Shown: positions 7,191 through 14,013, counted from the stretch's first letter. The stretch is DNA of 14,386 nt from Eggerthellaceae bacterium (GCA_900753095.1 CAADXT010000068.1:1-14386); one strand, 5' to 3'. The notes: generated from the sequence alone by a model not told the origin. Numbers and translations are program-made.

Positions 7191-7209
7191 GGGCGGCAAC
7201 TGCCCGCCC
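7191..7209 (-). terminator. GC-rich hairpin just after the zinc-ribbon gene, possible terminator
   Basis: GGGCGGCA (7191-7198) pairs with TGCCCGCCC (7201-7209) with one bulged base and a 2-nt gap, right after the stop codon at 7211-7213. No T-run follows on the - strand. An alternative pairing GTTGCC (7174-7179)/GGCAAC (7195-7200) competes with it. It may act as a weak or Rho-assisted 3' end. Confidence 0.35.
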
Positions 7210-7210
7210 C

Positions 7211-8119
7211 CTAGTAGCATCTCATTTCGGAGATGGCGCAATCCTCGTATTTGTTTCCCTTGTAAACCGAATCGATGCGAAGGGTAAGCGATGAGGTGCT
7301 TGTTGCCGGGAACGTGATAGACTGGACCGCCCCATACGAATCCGAAAGCGTTACCTGTGCAACCACTTTCCCCGCATCGGAAACTACCGAAACTTGTTTC
7401 GGACGAGCATTCTTATAGTAGATATCCTCTGACTTGGCATAACCAGACGCCAATTCCACTTCGTATACCGTCATCTTCTCGCCCGAAGGGCTAGACATCT
7501 TCACGCTTTGGCCCGAGCCCGAGCCCGAAGCCCCCTCGACCCAAGCAGTGCTCAGCGCGCCATCATCTAGATTCGAAGCAACATACGTACCGTATTCGCT
7601 TGCGGGAAGCACTGAAGAGGCAGAATAAGCGGTTAAGGCACCCGACCCAGCATCGCCCCTGAACCCTTCAACCGTGGTTACCGAAACGCCGTTCGCAGAA
7701 GAGGAGCTGGTAGGTTCATGGTGGCTTGCAGGATCTGATTCGTGGACATCTGCCGCACCGGAAGAATTGCCCGAGGAATCGGATGCGTTCGATTGCTGTT
7801 GAGACGTCTGCCCCTGCCCACTCGAACTGCCGCCCCCATTCAACGAGGGAAGGAACAGGATCAGGCAAGCTACAACTACCGCCACAACCGCCAAGATGGC
7901 TACCGTAACGACCAAAGCCCTGTTCGAAGAGCCGTTTGGCGCCTCTGCCCTAGCCGGCGCATCGCTAACTTCCCTTTTCTCTTCTACTTGAGCTTGGGCA
8001 GGCGCGCTCGAATCGGAGGCAACCGCCTGGCTGGCGTCTTGGCCTACCTCCATACCGCAATTTGTGCAGAACTTCGAACCTTCTTCAAGTTTCGCGCCGC
8101 AATGGATGCAGTAACTCAC
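7211..8119 (-). CDS. Zinc-ribbon membrane protein with C-terminal discoidin-like (NADase-type glycan-binding) domain
   Basis: The 302-residue protein opens with a four-cysteine zinc ribbon (Cys4, Cys7, Cys18, Cys21). A charged linker, one transmembrane helix (about 68-90) and a Ser/Gly/Gln-rich low-complexity stretch (about 95-145) follow. The C-terminal domain (about 165-302) has the pattern ASSVLP...ASNLDDGALSTAWVEG, then VELASGYAKS...YYKNARPKQV, and ends VYKGNKYEDCAISEM. This matches the galactose-binding-like module called the NADase-type glycan-binding domain. The expected topology is ribbon inside, Ser-rich stalk and binding domain outside. The start is GTG at 8119; its GTGA overlaps the TGA of the upstream OYE-HAD gene by 4 nt, indicating translational coupling. 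No enzymatic domain is seen. Its ligand and its link to the upstream oxidoreductase are unknown. Confidence 0.85.
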   Translation of the reverse strand: MSYCIHCGAKLEEGSKFCTNCGMEVGQDASQAVASDSSAPAQAQVEEKREVSDAPARAEAPNGSSNRALVVTVAILAVVAVVVACLILFLPSLNGGGSSSGQGQTSQQQSNASDSSGNSSGAADVHESDPASHHEPTSSSSANGVSVTTVEGFRGDAGSGALTAYSASSVLPASEYGTYVASNLDDGALSTAWVEGASGSGSGQSVKMSSPSGEKMTVYEVELASGYAKSEDIYYKNARPKQVSVVSDAGKVVAQVTLSDSYGAVQSITFPATSTSSLTLRIDSVYKGNKYEDCAISEMRCY

Positions 8120-9792
8120 AAAAGCACCCCCTCTACCGCCTTAACAACTTCACTGGGCGTTTCAACAAGCGCATTGGCGCCGTCCAACTCGCCTGGTTTG
8201 CCGAAGCCATATTCGCAGCCGATGAAGGGAATGCCCGCCTTTTCAGCAACCTCCAAATCATGGAAGCGATCGCCCACCATAATCTGAGGGTCAGCATGAT
8301 GGCCTGCTACCTGCTGATATATTTGCCACTTCGGGATATCGGCGAAATCTTCGGCGCAATAATAGGCGTCGAACCATTTGTCCAGCCCGAACATTGCACG
8401 ATGAACCTCGCAATAACGCGTGCGGCAATTGCTTAAAAACGCTAGCTCATAGCCTGAATCGCAGAGCTCGGTAAGCATATCGGGCACACCTTCGAACAAG
8501 CGCGCGCTACCTTGCTCGGTAAGGGAGTCCATCTCGTTGCCCACGATTTCTGCAGCCTTGCGCCAAACCGCCTCCGGAAGGTTGGGCGCAAACGTGGTCC
8601 ACATGGCTTCGGTGGTCCATCCCAGCCATTGGCTTATCCAAACATCCGTGAATTCCCGCTCTGGCATATACCCCTCAGAGACCAACCAGGCATAGGCTTT
8701 GCGAAATGCAGGGCCGTAAATCGCCATGCTATCGTGAAGCGTTCCGTCAAAGTCGAAGAACACGGTGCCGGCCACCCCGGTTCCTCCCAGCGCCTTAACA
8801 GCGTTTTTCGCCCAAAGGGAATCTTTCAGCACAGCACGCCCAACGCCGACAAGATCAGCCTGGCCCTGCTCCAGTATGCGCTCAGCGCCTGCCGCAGTGC
8901 GCACGCCGCCGGTTACGATGACGGGAACGTCGACGGCCTCGCGAATTGCCGCAGAATCTTCGCCGAAGTACCCCTCTTCCTTCGAACCGTTGCCCCGATA
9001 CCCGCAAATACCGCCCGAGACGTCGATCAAGTCGACACCCGCTCGCTCGAAAATCTTGCATGCCTCAACGGCATCCTCGCGCGTAGCGCCGCCCTCGGCG
9101 TAATCGCAAGCACCAAGGCGAAGCGCAACAAGATAATCCGGGCCTACCGCATCGCGAACAGCCTTGATAACCCGGCAATGCAGGCGGGTGCGCCCCTCGA
9201 TGCTGTTTCCGGCATAAGCGTCGGCACGCTTGTTGGTTATGGGCGAGTAGAACTGGCTTAAGAGGTAGCCATGGGCCGAATGGATCTCCACACCATCGAA
9301 GCCCGCCTCCTTCGCACGCTTTGCAGCAGAAGCGAAATCGACAACCACTCCATCGATTTCTTCCTTCACCATGGCATGAGCCTGAACCGCTTCGCCCCTG
9401 GTAGTGGTATAAGGCATGGCGCTAGGCGCGGGGGCGGTTGCGCCCGGAACACCCAAGACGGAAATCGCCTTACCGCCCGCATGGTTGATCTGAGCGATTA
9501 TTTTCGACCCATTGCGATGCACCACCGAAACAAGCTTCCGCAAACCAGGAACATCGTCATCGCACGAAAAGGATACTTGCCCCTTGCTCGCCTGCCCCTC
9601 TTCATTGATGTAGCTGTGCTCGGCAACCACTAAGCCGAAGTAACCGCCCTTCGTTTTCTCATCGTAGTAACGGCATAGGGCATCGCTCACCCTCCCCTGC
9701 TCGGCGGCCTTTTCCGTTGCCATCGGCGGCATTACCAGCCGGTTTCGCAACCGAACCTTACCTAAGGGAAGAGGACGAATCAGCTTTGACAT
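8116..9792 (-). CDS. Fusion of Old Yellow Enzyme-type NADH:flavin oxidoreductase with HAD phosphatase
   Basis: Residues 1 to about 339 form a complete single-barrel Old Yellow Enzyme (FMN ene-reductase) similar in length to YqjM. It shows LRNRLVMPPMATEKA, QINHAGGKA, the HxxH substrate site HSAHGYLLSQFYSP (His171, His174, proton donor Tyr176), Arg225, VTGGVR and GVGRA for FMN phosphate. The YqjM Cys26/Tyr28 positions appear as Ala25/Glu27. Residues about 344-558 are a complete HAD hydrolase: Asp347/Asp349 (DFDGT), a small helical cap (about 358-430), Ser454 (FLSN), Lys488 and VGDRFHD (Asp508, Asp512), close to phosphoglycolate-phosphatase-like members. The join is only a few residues long. Inside the frame, GGGAGG (complement of 8783-8788) lies 7 nt before GTG at 8775, so a separate 219-residue HAD could also be made. 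The ATG at 9792 follows AAGGAG. A 4-nt overlap leads into the zinc-ribbon gene. Confidence 0.85.
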   Translation of the reverse strand: MSKLIRPLPLGKVRLRNRLVMPPMATEKAAEQGRVSDALCRYYDEKTKGGYFGLVVAEHSYINEEGQASKGQVSFSCDDDVPGLRKLVSVVHRNGSKIIAQINHAGGKAISVLGVPGATAPAPSAMPYTTTRGEAVQAHAMVKEEIDGVVVDFASAAKRAKEAGFDGVEIHSAHGYLLSQFYSPITNKRADAYAGNSIEGRTRLHCRVIKAVRDAVGPDYLVALRLGACDYAEGGATREDAVEACKIFERAGVDLIDVSGGICGYRGNGSKEEGYFGEDSAAIREAVDVPVIVTGGVRTAAGAERILEQGQADLVGVGRAVLKDSLWAKNAVKALGGTGVAGTVFFDFDGTLHDSMAIYGPAFRKAYAWLVSEGYMPEREFTDVWISQWLGWTTEAMWTTFAPNLPEAVWRKAAEIVGNEMDSLTEQGSARLFEGVPDMLTELCDSGYELAFLSNCRTRYCEVHRAMFGLDKWFDAYYCAEDFADIPKWQIYQQVAGHHADPQIMVGDRFHDLEVAEKAGIPFIGCEYGFGKPGELDGANALVETPSEVVKAVEGVLL

Positions 9793-9861
9793 AGCGGCTC
9801 CTTCATTGAAGCAACAGGATGCGTTTTGCTTACAGAATACCTTTTACAACCTGGCATAACG

Positions 9862-9891
9862 AAAAACGACCCCAACTCCAAAGGAGCGGGG
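9862..9891 (-). terminator. Intrinsic terminator of the riboflavin operon
   Basis: On the - strand CCCC-G-CTCC pairs with GGAG-TT-GGGG around a TTT loop (complement of 9870-9891), followed by TCGTTTTT. It lies 20 nt after the ribH stop codon and upstream of the OYE-HAD gene, separating the two units. Confidence 0.8.
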
Positions 9892-9910
9892 CCGCCGTTT
9901 CGATAAGCTG

Positions 9911-10378
9911 TTACGCTTCAAGCGTTTTGATGAGGTTCACCATCTCGATGGCGCTGGTTGCGCAATCGAAGCCCTTGTTGCCGGCCTTCGTGCCAGCACG
10001 CTCGATTGCCTGTTCGATGTTATCGGTGGTCACCACGCCAAACAGCACCGGCACGCCCGTCTTCAAGCCAACCTGGGCAACGCCCTTGGCCGCTTCGTTG
10101 CACACCAGATCGTAATGGGAGGTCGCGCCGCGAATTACCGCGCCCAGGCAAATAACGGCATCGTATTTGCCCGACTCGGCCATCTTCTGCGCGATCAGCG
10201 GGATCTCGAAAGCGCCAGGAACCCAAGCCACGTCAACGTCTTCGCTCTTCACATCGTGACGAAGGAGGCCGTCCATCGCGCCTGAAATCAACTTCGAGGT
10301 AATGAACTCGTTGAACCTTGCGGCAACGATACCAACTTTGATTCCCTCAGATACGAGCTTTCCTTCAAGAGTATTCAT
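9911..10378 (-). CDS. ribH: 6,7-dimethyl-8-ribityllumazine synthase
   Basis: The 155-residue protein condenses 5-amino-6-ribitylaminouracil with 3,4-dihydroxy-2-butanone 4-phosphate to form lumazine, the penultimate step of riboflavin synthesis. Diagnostic segments are AARFNEFIT (substrate pyrimidine site), WVPGAFEIP, ICLGAVIRGATSHYDLV with the catalytic His88, FGVVTTDNIEQA and the phosphate-binding GTKAGNKG. Length is normal for subunits that assemble into pentamers or icosahedral shells. The ATG at 10378 follows AAAGGAA by about 7 nt. It is the last gene of the operon, 87 nt after ribBA, and is followed by an intrinsic terminator. Expression should follow the upstream FMN riboswitch. Confidence 0.97.
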   Translation of the reverse strand: MNTLEGKLVSEGIKVGIVAARFNEFITSKLISGAMDGLLRHDVKSEDVDVAWVPGAFEIPLIAQKMAESGKYDAVICLGAVIRGATSHYDLVCNEAAKGVAQVGLKTGVPVLFGVVTTDNIEQAIERAGTKAGNKGFDCATSAIEMVNLIKTLEA

Positions 10379-10396
10379 AGGTGTTTCCTTTCGTAT

Positions 10397-10416
10397 GCCT
10401 CATGAAAAGATGAGGC
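10397..10416 (-). promoter_or_regulatory. Intercistronic stem-loop between ribBA and ribH
   Basis: GCCTCAT (10397-10403) and ATGAGGC (10410-10416) pair perfectly around a 6-nt loop, about 10 nt before the ribH Shine-Dalgarno. No U-tract follows. A 10-bp palindrome AAAGCGCTTT (10447-10456) sits nearer the ribBA stop. These may set mRNA stability or the relative yield of ribH. Confidence 0.5.
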
Positions 10417-10465
10417 CGATTTGCTGGATTGACTAGTTTCTACCCAAAAGCGCTTTAAGCCTTTA

Positions 10466-11671
10466 TTACTCTACGCCCTCGAGGATATGGCCCATCTTCT
10501 CCTTCTTGGTTTGCAGGTAGAAGCGGTCATGCTCGGTTGCCGGCATCTGAATCGGCACACGGTCGACGATCTCCAGGCCAAACTCGGAGAGCTGGTAGAC
10601 CTTATCGGGGTTGTTGGTAAGAAGACGCATGGTTTTCACGCCCAAATCGCGCAGGATCTGCGCGCCGATGAAGTACTCGCGCTCATCGCCCTTGAAGCCC
10701 AATGCCAAGTTCGCTTCCAAGGTGTCCATGCCCTTATCCTGCAGCTCGTAGGCGCGCAGCTTGTTCACGAGGCCGATGCCGCGTCCTTCTTGGCGCATGT
10801 AGAGCACCACACCGCGGCCCTCTTCGTTTACCGCGCGCATGGCCGAAGCAAACTGCTCGCCGCAGTCGCAACGCAAGGAGCCAAACGCATCGCCGGTAAG
10901 GCATTCGGAATGCACGCGTACAAGCAGGTCCTCGCCATCGCCGATATCGCCCTTCACCAGCGCAACATGGTGCTCGCCGTTGAGCTTGTTGATGTACGCG
11001 TAGGCGCGGAAATCGCCATATTTGGTGGGCATCTTCGTGTTCGCAACGCGCTCGACCAGCTTGTCGTGCATCTTGCGATACTCCTGCAGCTCCTTAATGG
11101 AGATGAACTTCAGGCCCCATTCCTTGGCGAGCTCGATAAGCTCAGGAGTGCGCATCATCGCGCCATCATCGCGCATTACCTCGCAGCACAGACCGCATTC
11201 CTTCAACCCTGCCAGGCGCATCAGATCGACGGTGGCTTCGGTGTGGCCGTTGCGCTCCAAAACGCCATTCGGCTTGGCCATAAGCGGGAACATGTGGCCC
11301 GGACGGCGGAAATCCTCGGGGCGCGCACCGTCTTCGACGCACTTGCGCGCCGTAAGACCGCGTTCCTCGGCGGAAATGCCGGTAGTGGTGTCAACGTGAT
11401 CGATCGACACGGTGAATGCCGTTTCATGATTATCGGTGTTGGTGGTTACCATCTGCGGGAACATGAGCTTTCGGCACAGCTCGATGCTCATCGGCATGCA
11501 GATAAGGCCCTTCGCGTACTTCGCCATGAAGTTCACGTTTTCGGTGGTAGCGAACTCGGCAGCGCAGATGAAGTCACCCTCGTTCTCACGGTCGGGATCG
11601 TCGGTGCATAGAATCACCTTTCCCTGACGAAGGTCCTCCAAGGCCTCTTCGATAGTGTTGAATTGAAACAT
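10466..11671 (-). CDS. ribBA: Bifunctional 3,4-dihydroxy-2-butanone 4-phosphate synthase / GTP cyclohydrolase II
   Basis: The 401-residue protein supplies both precursors of lumazine. The N-terminal RibB domain (1 to about 205) makes dihydroxybutanone phosphate from ribulose 5-phosphate and shows DDPDRENEGDF (Asp27-Glu31), the GLTARKC and RRPGHMFPL segments, NGHTEATVDL (His143) and CCEVM (Glu164). The C-terminal RibA domain (about 206-401) opens GTP and shows the zinc site HSECLTGDAFGSLRCDCGEQ (Cys257, Cys268, Cys270), YMRQEGRGIG, LQDKGMDTLEAN and LLTNNPDKV. Both active sites look intact and length is normal. The ATG at 11671 follows AGAGGA. It lies 64 nt after ribE and 87 nt before ribH, in the riboswitch-controlled operon. 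Confidence 0.97.
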   Translation of the reverse strand: MFQFNTIEEALEDLRQGKVILCTDDPDRENEGDFICAAEFATTENVNFMAKYAKGLICMPMSIELCRKLMFPQMVTTNTDNHETAFTVSIDHVDTTTGISAEERGLTARKCVEDGARPEDFRRPGHMFPLMAKPNGVLERNGHTEATVDLMRLAGLKECGLCCEVMRDDGAMMRTPELIELAKEWGLKFISIKELQEYRKMHDKLVERVANTKMPTKYGDFRAYAYINKLNGEHHVALVKGDIGDGEDLLVRVHSECLTGDAFGSLRCDCGEQFASAMRAVNEEGRGVVLYMRQEGRGIGLVNKLRAYELQDKGMDTLEANLALGFKGDEREYFIGAQILRDLGVKTMRLLTNNPDKVYQLSEFGLEIVDRVPIQMPATEHDRFYLQTKKEKMGHILEGVE

Positions 11672-11686
11672 TGATATCCTCTCGTA

Positions 11687-11708
11687 CCTTTGAACCGCAG
11701 CTCAAAGG
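11687..11708 (-). promoter_or_regulatory. Intercistronic stem-loop between ribE and ribBA
   Basis: CCTTTGA (11687-11693) and TCAAAGG (11702-11708) are exact reverse complements with an 8-nt loop. The hairpin ends just before the ribBA Shine-Dalgarno region. There is no U-tract on the - strand, so it is not a terminator. It resembles the hairpin before ribH in placement. Confidence 0.45.
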
Positions 11709-11735
11709 AATGTTGTTTGGTTTGATGTGATGGCG

Positions 11736-12455
11736 CTAAAATCCGTTGCTCAGCAAGAACTCTTTGGTTATCCCGCTTGGTGCCAGCGCCGCACCAGCCT
11801 TCGCGTTCTGGGCATAGGGGCTAACGGCCGAAGCCGCTTCCTGAGCCGCGTTTCCCGCAAGCTCCGGGGAGCAGGCGAGCAAGCGCTCTACGTATTTGCC
11901 CACGCAGTCGTTCTCCAGGTTCACCACATCGCCCGCATGCTTGGTTGCCAAATTGGTCTGGGCACGCGTATGGGGGATGATGGAAACGCTGAAGCTTTCG
12001 GCGTCTACCTTCGCAACGGTGAGGCTGATGCCGTCGATGGCAATCGAGCCTTTTTCCACGATGAAGCGGAGAATCGAAGGCGCGCAGCCGATGCGGTACC
12101 ACACCGCATTGTCGTCTTCCGCAATATCCCTTATGGTTCCCACGCCATCGATATGGCCCGAAACGATATGCCCGCCGAAGCGCCCGCCGGCCAACATGGC
12201 ACGTTCCAGGTTCACGGGGCTGCCCGGTCGCAACGAGCCAAGGGAAGAGCGATTCAGCGTCTCGTGCATCACATCGGCGGAAAAGCCGTTGCGGGTGAAA
12301 TCGGTTACGGTAAGACACACCCCGTTGGTTGCGATGCTGTCGCCCAGATGAACGTCTTCGAGCACCTTCGATGCCGAGATGGCGAGCACGCAGGAATGCG
12401 GCCCTTTGCGAATCGAGGCCACCTTGCCCACCTCTTCAACAATGCCTGTGAACAT
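11736..12455 (-). CDS. ribE: Riboflavin synthase alpha subunit
   Basis: The 239-residue protein dismutates two lumazine molecules into riboflavin. It has the expected tandem barrels. Barrel one starts MFTGIVEEVGKV with GDSIATNGVCLTV and DVMHETLNRSSLG. Barrel two follows GGHIVSGHIDGVG with GSIAIDGISLTV and IPHTRAQTNLA. The usual C-terminus GITKEFLLSNGF is present. Before it lies an unusual Ala-rich stretch (about residues 196-227), making the protein longer than the common 200-220 residues. The ATG directly abuts the ribD stop (TAGATG), so translation is probably coupled by re-initiation; no strong independent Shine-Dalgarno is needed. Symbol follows ribE as used for the alpha chain; some schemes call it ribC. 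Confidence 0.96.
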   Translation of the reverse strand: MFTGIVEEVGKVASIRKGPHSCVLAISASKVLEDVHLGDSIATNGVCLTVTDFTRNGFSADVMHETLNRSSLGSLRPGSPVNLERAMLAGGRFGGHIVSGHIDGVGTIRDIAEDDNAVWYRIGCAPSILRFIVEKGSIAIDGISLTVAKVDAESFSVSIIPHTRAQTNLATKHAGDVVNLENDCVGKYVERLLACSPELAGNAAQEAASAVSPYAQNAKAGAALAPSGITKEFLLSNGF

Positions 12456-13703
12456 CTAGCGCACCTCGCACTCGATAAGCACATCGTTGCCAAGCTGCGT
12501 GATGTGCGGCTCGGACAGCTGGATAGCGTGCTTGGGAGCCTCAACGCCGAATCCGGCAACAGGCGAAGGAGCCTGGGCGCCTCCGAAGATCTTTGGGGCA
12601 ATGTAGGCCTGAACCTTCGAGACTGCCTCGTAGGCCAAAACCGACCAGTTGATCTCGGCACCGCCTTCCACAATCACGCTGTCGATGCCCATCGACCCGA
12701 GTTTATCCATCAAGACCTCGATATCGATATGGCCCGCAGCCTCAGGAACCACGATGATGTCGCACTCCTGCTCGCGGTAAGGCATATGCTTTGCCAGGTC
12801 AGTTACCAATGTGGCGATGTACGTGGGAACCGCATAGGCGGTTTGCACGATCTGCGAGCCGAGCGGCGTGCGCAAATGGGTGTCGCACACGATGCGGATG
12901 GGGTTGCTCGGCTTCAATGTGAACTGCGAGGGCTTATCGGAGGGTTCATCCCCCTTGAGCTCTGCATCGGCATATGCCGCTTCATCTTCCTCGAGCTCCC
13001 TCTCGAGCAAATCCTCGAAATCGCCCTTCATGGAGCAGCCCGCCGCGATGCTAGTATCGTCGAAATCGCCAAGCCTGCAGGTTAGAAGGGGGTCGTCCTT
13101 GATTACGGTGTTGACCCCTACCATGATGGCGGCATTGCGCTGACGTCCCTCGTGGACGTGGCGGCGTGCCTCCGGGCCGGTTATCCACTTCGACTTGCCA
13201 GCCCTTGTCGCGATCTTCCCGTCAAGCGTCATGGCGTACTTCAGCGTGACATAGGGCTTGCCGGTTTTGATGAAATGGAAAAACGGCTTGTTAACCTCTT
13301 CGCATTCTTGAGCAAGCACGCCCTGCACAACCTCAATACCAGCCTGCTGGAGCTGGGCGACCCCTCCGCCGTTGACGCGGGGATTCGGATCGGCAGCGCC
13401 GACAACCACGCGCGCGACATCCGCTTCGATAAGAGCTTCGGTGCAAGGCGGAGTTTTGCCGGTATGGCAGCAGGGCTCAAGCGTCACATAGACAGTAGCG
13501 CCCTTCGGGCTTTCACCGCGGCGCGCGCAATCGGCAAGCGCCTGGCGCTCAGCGTGCAACTCACCGAAAGCAGGGTGCCACCCCTCTCCGATGATGCGTC
13601 CCTCGCGAACAACTACCGCACCGACAAGCGGATTGGGATTTACCCAACCAGACCCGCGCAGTGCCAGCTCGAGCGCCCTTCGCATATATTCTTCGTCGTT
13701 CAC
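12456..13703 (-). CDS. ribD: Bifunctional diaminohydroxyphosphoribosylaminopyrimidine deaminase / 5-amino-6-(5-phosphoribosylamino)uracil reductase
   Basis: The 415-residue protein carries out deamination, then NADPH reduction, of the pyrimidine intermediate. The deaminase half (1 to about 145) shows NPNPLVGAVVV, the zinc ligands His50 and catalytic Glu52 (HAER), and Cys78/Cys87 in EPCCHTGKTPPC. The reductase half (about 148-415) shows PYVTLKYAMTLDGKIA, WITGPEARRHVH, GVNTVIKDDPLLTCRL and VEGGAEINWSVL. Between CRL and NPIRIVCD (about residues 212-266) lies an insertion rich in Asp and Glu where related proteins have a short loop; it is in frame and does not touch the catalytic motifs. The start is GTG at 13703, chosen because AAAGGAGG lies 8 nt upstream and the N-terminus MNDEEYMRRALELA fits the family. 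First gene of the operon. Confidence 0.96.
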   Translation of the reverse strand: MNDEEYMRRALELALRGSGWVNPNPLVGAVVVREGRIIGEGWHPAFGELHAERQALADCARRGESPKGATVYVTLEPCCHTGKTPPCTEALIEADVARVVVGAADPNPRVNGGGVAQLQQAGIEVVQGVLAQECEEVNKPFFHFIKTGKPYVTLKYAMTLDGKIATRAGKSKWITGPEARRHVHEGRQRNAAIMVGVNTVIKDDPLLTCRLGDFDDTSIAAGCSMKGDFEDLLERELEEDEAAYADAELKGDEPSDKPSQFTLKPSNPIRIVCDTHLRTPLGSQIVQTAYAVPTYIATLVTDLAKHMPYREQECDIIVVPEAAGHIDIEVLMDKLGSMGIDSVIVEGGAEINWSVLAYEAVSKVQAYIAPKIFGGAQAPSPVAGFGVEAPKHAIQLSEPHITQLGNDVLIECEVR

Positions 13704-13776
13704 GAATTAAGCCTCCTTTCTGTTCGTCCGCGAATACCAATCTTTATGGGTAGCGACGAACAGGAGGCATTGCATG

Positions 13777-13810
13777 AAAAAGCCCTGGAACCATTTGATT
13801 CCAGGGCTTT
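13777..13810 (-). terminator. Riboswitch-controlled intrinsic terminator in the rib leader
   Basis: On the - strand AAAGCCCTGGAA and TTCCAGGGCTTT (complement of 13799-13810 and 13779-13790) form a perfect 12-bp stem with an 8-nt loop, followed by five T (complement of 13777-13781). It lies between the FMN aptamer and the ribD Shine-Dalgarno. The 5' arm can alternatively pair with an aptamer segment, see findings. Confidence 0.93.
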
Positions 13811-13852
13811 CGACAATCAAAGCACCGCGCACATGCGCGCATCCGATTCGTC

Positions 13853-13992
13853 GTCTTCTTCCATCCGGACTGTAACCGTTGGCCCTGGATTTTCACCAGA
13901 TCAACCTTGCTCAGCAAGGGTCGCGGGCTTTGCTTTGCCTGTTTGAGGCTAAGCATTACCGCCAGTGAGGAATTGCACCTCGCCCTGAAGAC
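13853..13992 (-). ncRNA. FMN riboswitch aptamer (RFN element)
   Basis: The - strand contains the RFN signature in order: TCTTCAGGGCGAGGTGC, AATTCCTCACTGGCGGTAA, then a variable arm, AGCCCGCGA, and the 3' portion GATCTGGTGAAAATCCAGG followed by GCCAACGGTTACAGTCCGGATGG. The closing P1 helix pairs GTCTTC (complement of 13987-13992) with GAAGAC (complement of 13853-13858). FMN binding in this class stops expression of downstream riboflavin genes. Here it precedes an intrinsic terminator and ribD, so transcription attenuation is expected. Confidence 0.96.
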
Positions 13993-14013
13993 TGTATTCA
14001 ATTTCCAGCAGCT

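Noticed and set aside
6100..7287. Long open frame on the + strand opposite the aspartate aminotransferase
   Set aside because: It is the antisense of a clear PLP enzyme, has no family resemblance and no ribosome site. Long antisense frames are common in biased codon usage.
10487..11611. Long + strand open frame opposite ribBA
   Set aside because: Shadow of a fully recognised gene; no independent start signal or protein family.
11727..13085. 452-codon + strand open frame opposite ribE and ribD
   Set aside because: It spans two recognised genes on the other strand; composition is His/Arg/Ala-rich as expected of an antisense frame.
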